In this document: one piece after another, positions 18,009 through 25,410 of the stretch | Position numbering within the stretch: the stretch's first letter is position 1 | Layout: the number at the start of each line of letters is the position of its first letter | Assembly (NCBI GenBank): GCA_028871475.1 | Contig: JAGWMZ010000008.1 | Location: forward strand, 62,001-126,000 | From: Sphingomonadales bacterium | GTDB lineage: Bacteria > Pseudomonadota > Alphaproteobacteria > Sphingomonadales > Sphingomonadaceae | Length of the DNA: 64,000 nucleotides | Direction: 5' to 3' | The notes under the pieces: generated by a model | Database searches by the model: none | The model's input: the letters and a program-made list of their open reading frames with translations, nothing else | Told to the model about the DNA's origin: nothing | Position numbers and translations under genes: made by a program

Positions 18009-18111
18009 GTTCTGTCGTGCTTCCCTCATGGCATGGCGGAACTGGTGCACGCCGTGCACCTCCTCCCTGAACCTTGGCCACCTCGCGTCTTCGACGCGGG
18101 GTGGTTTTTTT
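18009..18111 (+). ncRNA. Candidate small RNA with CCUCCUCCC motif
   Basis: An orphan transcription unit of about 100 nt between two protein genes. It has its own promoter (17974-18002), a perfect hairpin GGTGCAC-gcc-GTGCACC (18044-18060), an exact CCTCCTCCC at 18059-18067 that overlaps the hairpin's 3' arm and would be complementary to Shine-Dalgarno sequences, and a strong intrinsic terminator (18078-18111). No credible reading frame fits. The CCUCCUCCC element is the hallmark of alphaproteobacterial cuckoo RNAs (CcsR of Rhodobacter), but those are usually linked to a DUF1127 gene, which is absent here. The structure is seen in sequence; function is inferred. Confidence 0.65.
18078..18111 (+). 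terminator. Intrinsic terminator of the candidate sRNA
   Basis: A 12-bp stem CCACCTCGCGTC / GACGCGGGGTGG (one T-G pair) with a TTC loop, directly followed by seven T. There is no T-run on the other strand, so it acts in plus orientation only and not for the converging amidohydrolase gene. Confidence 0.9.
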
Positions 18112-18131
18112 GTGAGGCAAGATATCAGCCG

Positions 18132-19136
18132 CTATTCGGCGGCTTCGGCCCAGTCCTGCGGGCGAATGATGGATTGCGGCACGCCTATCGACGCCACTTC
18201 GCTGGCCAGATCGCGCACCAGCGACGCGAGGATGCCCACCACTTCGGCAAAGCCCGCGCCCGGCGCCACCAGCCGCGAATCGAGATAGGCCGCGCGGTCG
18301 ATCTCCAGTTGCATGGCGTGGATGCCCCCGCGCGGGTTGGCATGGCGATCGAGCACATAGCCACCGGCATAGGGGCGGTTATGGGCGACCAGCCATCCCG
18401 AATCGCTCAGCTGCGAATAGGCCCGCGCCACCAGCATGCCGCCGCAACTTGCGCCGAACCGGTCCCCGATGACACAGGTGATGGGTGCCTGCCCCTCCTC
18501 GCGCGGCAAGGGGGGCATGGAGTGCAGATCGATCAGCAGCGCCGTGCCCCAGCGCGCGCGCAGCCGGGCCAGCTGGTCGGCAATGCAGGCGTGATAGGGG
18601 GCGTGAAGCAGATGCAGCCGCTGCGCCAGAACCTCTCCCGAAAGCGGCTGACGCCACAGCTCGCCCAGCCCCGGCACGCGGCGCGGCACCAGGCCCAGCC
18701 CGGCGCGCACCCGCTGGCTGGGGTGGCCATGGGGGCGTGCATGGCCGCCGGTCGACAGGATCGCCGCCATGGCACAGCCGCGTGTCGCGTCGGGAATCAT
18801 CGCCCAGTCGACATCATCGGGGGCCCGGTTGAGGTCAAGCATGGCGCGCGGCGCGCGGGCCACCACGAGCCCTGCCCCGGTCGCTGCTGCAACCTCGCCG
18901 GCGACCTCGTCGATCAGCCGGTCCTCCAGCCGCAGCGCCGCGCGTTCGCCCTCGCGCAGTCCCGCCATCAGCGCCGGATCATACGCCCGCCCGCCATGGG
19001 GCACGCTGACCAGAACCGGCACGCGCGAGGGATGATGAATGCGCGTCACAAAGGGTTCGCCGATGCAGCCCGCCAGAGCCGCCATGGGCCCGGCAGCAGC
19101 GTGCGAATCGCCAGCTTGCGGGGGTTTTTCGTCCAT
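18132..19136 (-). CDS. N-formylglutamate amidohydrolase family protein
   Basis: Zinc-dependent deformylase-fold protein of 334 residues (HutG/FGase family), which releases formate from N-formylglutamate at the end of one histidine-degradation route. Seen: VLVSVPHGGRAYDP, DLNRAPDDVDW, LLIDLHSMPP and the RPYAGGYVLDRH block, the usual metal and substrate positions. No hut gene is nearby, so the physiological substrate may be different. A second, shorter paralogue lies at 46340-47080. Start ATG 19136 (MDEKPPQAG) is chosen over a 26-residue upstream extension. The gene is divergent from cpdR. Confidence 0.85.
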   Translation of the reverse strand: MDEKPPQAGDSHAAAGPMAALAGCIGEPFVTRIHHPSRVPVLVSVPHGGRAYDPALMAGLREGERAALRLEDRLIDEVAGEVAAATGAGLVVARAPRAMLDLNRAPDDVDWAMIPDATRGCAMAAILSTGGHARPHGHPSQRVRAGLGLVPRRVPGLGELWRQPLSGEVLAQRLHLLHAPYHACIADQLARLRARWGTALLIDLHSMPPLPREEGQAPITCVIGDRFGASCGGMLVARAYSQLSDSGWLVAHNRPYAGGYVLDRHANPRGGIHAMQLEIDRAAYLDSRLVAPGAGFAEVVGILASLVRDLASEVASIGVPQSIIRPQDWAEAAE

Positions 19137-19306
19137 GCCGCAAGTGTGGCACGCGTTTGACTCGAATGTCAAAACCGCGCCCGGCGCGGTGAAGCCCCCC
19201 GCGCTTCGTTTCAAATCCGGACAGGGCCGAATCTGGCAAGGAATCTTTACCTCAAAGCGCGTATAAGGATGCGAACAACACGCTGAACAAAGGCGCCAGA
19301 AACACC

Positions 19307-19681
19307 ATGATCCGCATCCTGCTTGCCGAAGATGAACCCGCCATGCGCACCTATCTGGCCCGCGCGCTGGAAAATGCCGGGTTTGAAGTGGTGGCCGTGG
19401 ACCGCGGAACCGCCGCCATCCCCTATCTGGAGCGTGAACGCTTCGACCTGCTGCTCTCCGACATCGTGATGCCGGAAATGGACGGGATCGAGCTGGCCCA
19501 GCGCTGCGCCCAGATCAGCCCGCCCACCAAGGTGATGTTCATCACCGGCTTTGCCGCCGTCACGCTCAAGGCCAGCCGCGAGGCGCCCCAGGCGCGCGTG
19601 CTGTCCAAGCCGTTTCACCTGCGCGATCTGGTGATGGAGGTGCAGCGCATCTTCGGCATGCCCTCGCAGGTGAGCATCTGA
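19307..19681 (+). CDS. cpdR: Single-domain response regulator, CpdR-like
   Basis: A 124-residue stand-alone receiver. Acidic pocket E8, D9, phospho-acceptor D52 (LLSDIVMPEMDG), T80 and K101 (LSKPF) are all present. Length and sequence fit CpdR, the ClpXP adaptor that, unphosphorylated, directs degradation of CtrA-pathway proteins and is phosphorylated through the CckA-ChpT relay. A CckA homologue lies at 32665-35118 in this window. Identity as CpdR is inferred from length, motif and the alphaproteobacterial context. A TATAAG hexamer sits at 19262-19267. A 16-bp tandem duplication covers the stop codon. Confidence 0.85.
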   Translation: MIRILLAEDEPAMRTYLARALENAGFEVVAVDRGTAAIPYLERERFDLLLSDIVMPEMDGIELAQRCAQISPPTKVMFITGFAAVTLKASREAPQARVLSKPFHLRDLVMEVQRIFGMPSQVSI

Positions 19682-19702
19682 TCCGCTGAGCATCTGATCC
19701 GC
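19671..19702. repeat. 16-bp perfect tandem duplication across the cpdR stop codon
   Basis: TGAGCATCTGATCCGC occurs twice head to tail (19671-19686 and 19687-19702). The cpdR TGA lies in the first copy, so the last codons and the stop are duplicated downstream as non-coding DNA. Confidence 0.9.
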
Positions 19703-19729
19703 GCCGTGAGATTTTTTCTTCATTAGGGC

Positions 19730-19758
19730 TTGCGCGAAAAAAAAGCCCCGTCTAAAGG
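19730..19758 (+). promoter_or_regulatory. Possible tRNA-Val promoter
   Basis: TTGCGC (19730-19735), 17 bp, TAAAGG (19753-19758). Initiation near 19766 would give a leader of about 50 nt before the tRNA. The -10 match is weak. Confidence 0.35.
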
Positions 19759-19815
19759 CCAGCCCCTGCCCGGGGCGGACAACAACCCCGCAACGGCGCA
19801 GATTGGAAAGTGCGT

Positions 19816-19890
19816 GGGCGTATAGCTCAGTGGTAGAGCACTGTGTTGACATCGCAGGGGTCGCAAGTTCAATCCTTGCTACGCCCACCA
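19816..19890 (+). tRNA. tRNA-Val (anticodon GAC)
   Basis: A complete cloverleaf can be drawn by eye: acceptor stem GGGCGTA/TACGCCC, D-arm GCTC-AGTGGTA-GAGC, anticodon arm CTGTG-TTGACAT-CGCAG with GAC, T-arm GCAAG-TTCAATC-CTTGC, and encoded ACCA at 19887-19890. A strong terminator follows at once. Confidence 0.98.
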
Positions 19891-19895
19891 TTTTC

Positions 19896-19936
19896 GAAAA
19901 ACCCGCCATTCCTTTGGGATGGCGGGGTTTTTCGTT
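19896..19936 (+). terminator. Terminator of tRNA-Val
   Basis: CCCGCCATTCC and GGGATGGCGGG pair over 11 positions around TTT, flanked by A-run and T-run, so it can act in both directions. Confidence 0.88.
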
Positions 19937-20099
19937 TAAGGGCCCGAGTTTTTAGACCAGTGGCGACGCGCACATTGGGCCCAGTCACAAAAAAGCGGGA
20001 GCGCGTCGGCGCTTCACGCAGCCGCCGCCCTCCCGCTCGTTTCACCCCCATCACCGCCCCTCAGCCAGAACCGAAGGACGGATGATCAGGCAGCGCCGG

Positions 20100-20972
20100 T
20101 TACATGCCGTCCAGCCCCTTGCTGACCAGCACATTCACCGCCACGCGGCGGTTCTGCGCCTTGCCCTCGGGCGTGCTGTTGTCGGCCAGCGGATCGGCCG
20201 TGGCCATGCCCGTGGGCGTCAGCATGCGATAGGGCTTCCAGTGGCAGGCCTGCTGCAGATAATTGATCACCTTGCTGGCGCGCTTTTCGCTCAGCGCCTG
20301 GTTCACATCATCACTGCCGGTCGAATCGGTGTAGCCCACCACCAGCATCAACGCATTGTCCACGCCCTCTGCCTGGGTGGCGGCGTTGCACAGCTCAGCC
20401 TTGTCGGCGGGCGAGAGCACGGCCTTGCCCGTGTCGAAGTGGACATTGGTGGTGCTCTTGATGTTGTACTTGTCGATATCGGCCATGCGACCGCGCAGCG
20501 CCTCGGTGGCGGCGGTCTGCTCGGCAAAGCGCTGATCCGTGCCGTTGTGGATCATGTTGGCGAATTTCAGATCGCCACGGCGGAAAGTGATCTGGCTGGC
20601 CAGCAAGCCGCCGGGCCACTGCATCGTCTTGATGGTGACGGGCAGACCGTTCATCAACGCCCTCGTATCCACCTTGCCGCCACCGCCGAACAGGCCGCTG
20701 CTGCCCTTGACCTTGGTGGTTTCATTCACGACGATGACCGACTTGCTGCCGTCAGGCGCGGTCACCTGAACCTTGTCAGCATTGCGCGCGGAAATGATGC
20801 CCTTGATCTCGGGCCCCGGCGTCATCTGCGAGGCATCCGGCAGCGGAGTGCCGGTGACCGTAATATCGGTGCGGGCCGGTTCCTGCGGCTGGGCCGAGAC
20901 ATGGCCCGCCATGGGAACGGTGGCAACGGCAACCAGAGCGAACAGCCCAGACTTCTTTGACATGATGCGCAT
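20100..20972 (-). CDS. OmpA-family peptidoglycan-binding protein
   Basis: Exported envelope protein of 290 residues. A Sec signal (MRIMSKKSGLFALVAVATVPMAGHVSAQ) precedes an N-terminal region of about 130 residues with a small beta-type segment (VQVTAPDGSKSVIVVNETT), then a C-terminal OmpA/MotB domain. The latter carries STTNVHFDTGKAVLSPADK, VVGYTDSTGSDDVNQALSEKRA and NRRVAVNVLV, which bind peptidoglycan. No beta-barrel is evident, so it is periplasmic or outer-membrane associated rather than a classical OmpA porin. AAGGA lies 8 nt before ATG 20972; ATG 20963 is an alternative. Confidence 0.85.
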   Translation of the reverse strand: MRIMSKKSGLFALVAVATVPMAGHVSAQPQEPARTDITVTGTPLPDASQMTPGPEIKGIISARNADKVQVTAPDGSKSVIVVNETTKVKGSSGLFGGGGKVDTRALMNGLPVTIKTMQWPGGLLASQITFRRGDLKFANMIHNGTDQRFAEQTAATEALRGRMADIDKYNIKSTTNVHFDTGKAVLSPADKAELCNAATQAEGVDNALMLVVGYTDSTGSDDVNQALSEKRASKVINYLQQACHWKPYRMLTPTGMATADPLADNSTPEGKAQNRRVAVNVLVSKGLDGM

Positions 20973-21427
20973 AACACTATTCCTTCACGCTGTATGGCGC
21001 AGCCTTGGTGAGCCGAACCTGTCTGGCAGATGAAACGCGTGTCAGCTTACCGGTTTGCGCGGACGAAACGAGCAGAACTTGCGACAAATGGAATATGCGA
21101 TAAATAAGGGAAGGATATAAAAAATCCATAAAATAAGGTGTAGATCCTTGGCGTTTCAGTATTTACTCCATTTCGATTAACCAATCAAAGCATCGCTTCA
21201 CCTCACAACTTGCTGTTTTGACAGGAGCAAGACTGATTAAGCGCTGAAAAGACAGAAAATCGCGAGGAAGCGCCGGGGCGGATGCGCCACCATCCCCCGT
21301 CTGATGGCTGCCGATTCGCTGCCGGCATGACCAACCGCGGCCATCCTCATTGCAACGCACCGATATCGGTTGTGGCACCGCCCCGGATTTGCCATTTTCA
21401 GTCCCGTTTCACTCTGGTGCTCCTCAC
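20973..21427. other. 455-bp intergenic region, partly AT-rich
   Basis: No convincing gene. Bases 21080-21240 are strikingly AT-rich for this genome (TATAAAAAATCCATAAAATAAGG). On the minus strand TTGATT - 17 bp - TAAATA (21188 to 21160) is a fair sigma-70 promoter, which would give the OmpA-domain gene a leader of about 180 nt. A TTAACCA (CtrA-like half-site) overlaps that promoter spacer near 21177. Confidence 0.45.
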
Positions 21428-22072
21428 ATGGCCCTGACGATCCCGACCCGACGCCCCCTTCCCCGGCGCATTGCGCGCAGCAGGATGGTGGCAGGCATTG
21501 CGCTCCATTGTCTGGTGCCCGCCTATGGGCTGACGCTGATCGGCGATGCGCTGTGGGGCCAGACGCCGATGTCCTGGGCGCAATGGCTGCCCCATGCCCT
21601 GGCGCTGGGCGGGAGATTTCTGGTGATCTACGGGCTGGGCGCTGTGGCGCTGACCTTGCTGACCGCCGCCGTTGAGAGGATCGCGCCTCAACGGACAGGG
21701 GCCGGTGAACAGGATGCCGACGCCCGATCCGGCCATGCCGCCCTGATGCAGGCCATGGCACGCGCCCGGGGTCGCCTGGGCCCGGAAGGCGACGCCCTGC
21801 TCGACCGCCTGTCCGACCTCACACTCGACCTTGACGACTCGTCGACGCGCGACATGCTGCGCGACATGGCCCGCCTGCTCGATGCGGGTGCCGCTGCGGC
21901 ACCCATCGATGCCGCCACGCGCGACATGCTCAACCAGCGCAGCCTTGCCGCGCTCGAAACGCTGGTCGATGCGCTGGAACAAAAAGCCCGTGACAACGCG
22001 GTTGCGGCCTTGGACGAGGTCCATACTTTGGCCAACTATGTCGCTGCCAAGTATGGCGAAAAAATCGACTGA
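21428..22072 (+). CDS. Membrane protein of unknown function, upstream of the SPFH gene
   Basis: A 214-residue protein with a basic N-terminus and two hydrophobic segments (about 20-38 and 52-78), followed by a helical, Ala/Leu/Asp/Arg-rich cytoplasmic region of about 120 residues likely to form coiled coils. No enzymatic motif. Same strand as the large SPFH protein that follows about 100 bp later, hence a candidate membrane partner, much as NfeD-type proteins accompany flotillins, though it does not resemble NfeD. Start ATG 21428 (MALTIPTRR) gives a positive-inside first helix. Function unknown. Confidence 0.7.
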   Translation: MALTIPTRRPLPRRIARSRMVAGIALHCLVPAYGLTLIGDALWGQTPMSWAQWLPHALALGGRFLVIYGLGAVALTLLTAAVERIAPQRTGAGEQDADARSGHAALMQAMARARGRLGPEGDALLDRLSDLTLDLDDSSTRDMLRDMARLLDAGAAAAPIDAATRDMLNQRSLAALETLVDALEQKARDNAVAALDEVHTLANYVAAKYGEKID

Positions 22073-22175
22073 AAGAGACTTTGTATCTTTCCGATTTCGC
22101 TAGCGCAGCATGAAAGACAGGCGTAAATATCGCCTCGACCGTAACAATGCGGCCTTGTCAAAAAGACACCACAGG

Positions 22176-24194
22176 ATGTCATCCTCCATGCAAAACATGA
22201 TCGTGCTCGGCGCTGGCGCCGGGTTTTTCGCGTTTCTCGTTCTGCTTTTTGCCGCCTCGCGCAGTGTGCGATACGTCGGCAACAATCATGTGGCCATCGT
22301 CGAAAAACTGTGGAGCGGGGCCGGCTCCATCACCGATGGCCTCATCGCCCTGCAAGGCGAAGCCGGCTTCCAGCCCGAGGTGCTGCGCGGCGGCTATCAC
22401 TTCTTCTTTCCGTTCCAGTATCGCGTCCACACCCAGTCGCTGGTGACCATCCCCCAGGGCCAGATCGGCTATGTCTTCGCGCGTGACGGCGCCCCGCTGG
22501 GCCCGACGCAGACGCTGGCCAGCAACGCCACCACCGCCGATTTCCTCGAGGTGCGCGCCTTTCTGTCGAACGGCGGCCAGAAAGGCCCGCAGCGCACCAT
22601 CCTGCGCGAGGGCACCTATGCCATCAACACCGCGCAATTCGTCATCATCACGCGCGACCAGATCCATGGGCTGATGCTCAATTCCAGCGATGGCGAGCTC
22701 TTCGCCCAGATGCGTTCGGTCATTGCCGAAAGGCGCGGCTTCGAGGCTGTGGTCATCAAGGACAGCTCCGACCAGATCGGCATCGTAACAGTGCATGACG
22801 GCCCGGCCCTGTCGGCCGACCACATCATCGCGCCCGAGGTCGGCATCGACCAGGCGAGCGGCGCCACCTTCCACAACTCTTTCCAGGACCCGGAGAAATT
22901 CATCAGCGCGGGCGGCCGCCGCGGGCGTCAGTTGCAGGTGCTGGTGGAGGGCAGCTATTTCATCAACCGCCTCTTCGCCACGGTGGAGATGGTCGCCAAA
23001 ACGGTGATCGAGGTGGGCCATGTCGGCGTCGTCATCAGCTATACCGGCAATGACACGGGCGACACATCGGGCGAGGATTACCGCCATGGCGAACTCGTCG
23101 CCAAGGGGTCGCGCGGCGTGTGGAGCGAACCTTTGCTGCCCGGCAAATATGCCTTCAACACCTATGCCGGCAAGATCCTGATTGTGCCGACCACCAACTT
23201 CATCCTGAAGTGGGAGCAGGACACCGTAGGCCAGCACAAGTTCGACGAGAATTTGAGCGAGGTTTCGCTGATCACCCGCGATGCCTTCGAACCCACCCTG
23301 CCGCTCTCGGTCGTCGTGCATATCGACTATCGCAAGGCCCCGCTGGTGGTGCAGCGCTTTGGCGACATCAAGAAGCTGGTGGAGCAGACGCTCGACCCGA
23401 TGGTCTCGGCCTATTTCAAGAACATCGCCCAGAAAAAGACGCTGATCGAGCTGCTGCAGGAACGCAGCGACATCCAGCAACTGGCCGGCGAGGAAATGCG
23501 TGCCAAATTCACCGCCTACAATCTGGAACTGCAGGAAGTGCTGATCGGCACCCCGCGCGCGACCGGCGGCAATGACCAGATCGAAAAGGTGCTGCAGCAG
23601 CTGCGTGAACGGCAGGTGGCCGAGGAACGCGTGACGACCTATGAAAAGCAGCGCATCGCCGCCGAGAGCGAAAAGACCCTGCGCGAGGCCGAGGCACGCG
23701 CCAATCAGCAGACCGCGATCACCCAGTCCGAACTGTCGATCATCGTGAAGGAGAATGAGGGCAAGGCGGCCTTGCGCCAGGCCACCCAGCAGGCCGAGCA
23801 GACCCGCACCCTTGCCAAGGCCGAGGGTGAGCGGGTGCGCATCATCGGTGAAGGCGAGGCCGCCAAGATGATCGCCCTGGCCGCAGCGGACGCCGAACGC
23901 ATCACCAAGACAGGCCTTGCCACCGCCGAAACCATCGCCCGGCAGGCTGAGGCCTCTGGCGGCGCGCAGAATCAGCTCACCCGTCAGATCGTCGAGCGGC
24001 TGGCCGAGGCGCTGGAGAAATCAGGCGTCGACATTGTGCCCCGTATCCAGATCAGCACCGGGGGCGAGCATGGCGAAGGCCCCGCCGGCGGCCCGCTGGC
24101 AGCGCTGATCGGCATGATACTAAGCCAGAAAGGCCAGGACCTGCTGGGCAGCGACAAGGCTGCCTTGCTCAAGGCCGACAAGCAGGAGGCCTGA
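22176..24194 (+). CDS. Large SPFH/flotillin-like protein with four tandem N-terminal modules
   Basis: About 672 residues. An N-terminal TM helix (about 9-27) is followed by four related modules (about 36-84, 95-160, 198-273, 279-344). Each opens with an (I/V)G(I/V/Y)V-like strand and the later ones close with L-(R/V/L)-EG-(T/S)Y-IN or PGKYAFN. Then comes an SPFH/band-7 domain (about 363-480), a long Glu/Ala/Arg coiled coil (about 480-600), and a C-terminal DIVPRIQIS segment. SPFH proteins scaffold membrane microdomains as oligomeric rings. Typical flotillins lack the repeated front part. ATG 22176 is preferred; ATG 22110 would add 22 basic residues. Preceded by an unknown membrane protein gene and followed by a strong terminator. 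Confidence 0.82.
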   Translation: MSSSMQNMIVLGAGAGFFAFLVLLFAASRSVRYVGNNHVAIVEKLWSGAGSITDGLIALQGEAGFQPEVLRGGYHFFFPFQYRVHTQSLVTIPQGQIGYVFARDGAPLGPTQTLASNATTADFLEVRAFLSNGGQKGPQRTILREGTYAINTAQFVIITRDQIHGLMLNSSDGELFAQMRSVIAERRGFEAVVIKDSSDQIGIVTVHDGPALSADHIIAPEVGIDQASGATFHNSFQDPEKFISAGGRRGRQLQVLVEGSYFINRLFATVEMVAKTVIEVGHVGVVISYTGNDTGDTSGEDYRHGELVAKGSRGVWSEPLLPGKYAFNTYAGKILIVPTTNFILKWEQDTVGQHKFDENLSEVSLITRDAFEPTLPLSVVVHIDYRKAPLVVQRFGDIKKLVEQTLDPMVSAYFKNIAQKKTLIELLQERSDIQQLAGEEMRAKFTAYNLELQEVLIGTPRATGGNDQIEKVLQQLRERQVAEERVTTYEKQRIAAESEKTLREAEARANQQTAITQSELSIIVKENEGKAALRQATQQAEQTRTLAKAEGERVRIIGEGEAAKMIALAAADAERITKTGLATAETIARQAEASGGAQNQLTRQIVERLAEALEKSGVDIVPRIQISTGGEHGEGPAGGPLAALIGMILSQKGQDLLGSDKAALLKADKQEA

Positions 24195-24206
24195 CAAACG
24201 CCCCTC

Positions 24207-24242
24207 AATCCCCCGGTAGCGACACGCTACCGGGGGATTTTC
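24207..24242. terminator. Bidirectional terminator after the SPFH gene
   Basis: A 13-14 bp perfect stem AATCCCCCGGTAGC / GCTACCGGGGGATT with loop GACAC and TTTT on the plus strand. It also lies just past the end of the converging minus-strand gene. Confidence 0.9.
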
Positions 24243-24261
24243 CATGCGGCATTCCGGCCCG

Positions 24262-24906
24262 TCAAAGCCCGGCAGAATATTCCAGCAGCACGCGGCTGGC
24301 CGAGCCGCGCAAAGGCTGCGAGACATCGCTCGACTGACGGCTGTCATAGTGGGTGACCTGCCAACCCAGACGCAGTGCCCCGGTGCGCATCGGTCGCTCG
24401 ACCCCTGCCGTCATCCGCCAGCCCATCAGCGTCGGCTCATTCAGCGCCCAGTTGGATGTGGTGTCGTCGAAACCATTGTGCACGCGCAATTGCAGACGCC
24501 CCGCGCCAGCCGTCAGCCGCCAGCGGCCAAAGCTGCGCAGACTGGCATTGGCACCGACATAGACCTCGCGGTCGATCCGCAGGCTGCGATGGTCAAGTTC
24601 ATGGCCGAGAAAATCATTCGGATTGGTGGCCATCAACGCGCCATACTGGAACGACAGGCCATAGGTCAGGCGCCCGCGCGTTTCGCTCAGATCAATCAGC
24701 GCCACATCCAGACCGCGATGAACCGCTGCCGAGCCATTGCGCAACCCCAGTTCGATGGCACCGTCCTGTGATACAAGATCGGTGTTGAGGACCGGGCGTG
24801 CCTGCGCATGAGGCGAACCGGCCAGAACGCCCCAAACTGCCGCAAGACCGGCAGATGCACGCAAGATACGCCCAGCAGCCCAGCCAGCTTTCGCTGAATG
24901 TTGCAT
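24262..24906 (-). CDS. Exported, probably outer-membrane beta-barrel protein
   Basis: A 214-residue protein with an N-terminal signal (RILRASAGLAAVWGVLAGSPHAQA). The mature part has alternating amphipathic strands (RLTYGLSFQYGAL, SFGRWRLTAGAGRLQLRV, GALRLGWQVTHYD, SRVLLEYSAGL) and ends near an aromatic/hydrophobic strand, the pattern of a small eight-stranded outer-membrane barrel. The motif GHELDHRSLRIDREVYVGANASLRSF is lipid A deacylase-like in feel, but I cannot identify a catalytic triad with confidence. GGGGG lies upstream of ATG 24906. Function unknown. Confidence 0.65.
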   Translation of the reverse strand: MQHSAKAGWAAGRILRASAGLAAVWGVLAGSPHAQARPVLNTDLVSQDGAIELGLRNGSAAVHRGLDVALIDLSETRGRLTYGLSFQYGALMATNPNDFLGHELDHRSLRIDREVYVGANASLRSFGRWRLTAGAGRLQLRVHNGFDDTTSNWALNEPTLMGWRMTAGVERPMRTGALRLGWQVTHYDSRQSSDVSQPLRGSASRVLLEYSAGL

Positions 24907-25410
24907 GATATGCCCCCTGTTTCCCATGGCCGGTGCCCAGTCCGGAACCATGGAGATTTTCCCCGGCGGCAGTGTGCGGTCTGCTCCTTGAAAGCGATCT
25001 TCATGAAGCTGGTAAATTGCGCCCCGCTGTTTTGGGCGGGAGATTTTGGCGCGCACGATGGGCTTGCCCGCTTACCAAGCTGAACTCGCCCGGTTTTATG
25101 GCCGCAAGCGGGGCAATCGACGCGCAACGCTGGATTTACCATGAGTCGTCACAAGCACCACACGGTCGATTTTGGCGCAGGTACGCCGCGCGGCAAACGC
25201 CCCTTCAGCAAGGGCGGCACTCACCTCACCCGATCGCGAAAAACCGGACCTTGCCGCCAGCCTCTCCGATATTTGCTAAAGCATCGCAACAGCAATCCAA
25301 GACGAAAGACTGGGCTGAACCTCATGTAGCATGCCTTGCGAAGCGCCTCTCATCTGCTAAAGGCCAGTCAATTCCACTCGGGCACATCCATCCAGGGAAA
25401 GTGAGACAAC
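24907..25410. other. 504-bp intergenic region upstream of icd
   Basis: No gene I would defend. It contains an inverted repeat TTGCCCGCTT (25064-25073) / AAGCGGGGCAA (25106-25116) with one bulged G and a loop of about 32 nt. A 62-codon basic frame at 25141-25329 has no Shine-Dalgarno and unconvincing composition. The last 100 bp must hold the icd promoter; AGGGAAAG precedes the icd start. Confidence 0.5.

Noticed and set aside
17947..18288. A 113-codon frame over the candidate sRNA
   Set aside because: It runs through the strong terminator into the amidohydrolase gene and has no ribosome binding site.
25141..25329. A 62-codon basic ORF in the gap before icd
   Set aside because: No Shine-Dalgarno, no hydrophobic or domain features, and random-looking composition; left as intergenic.
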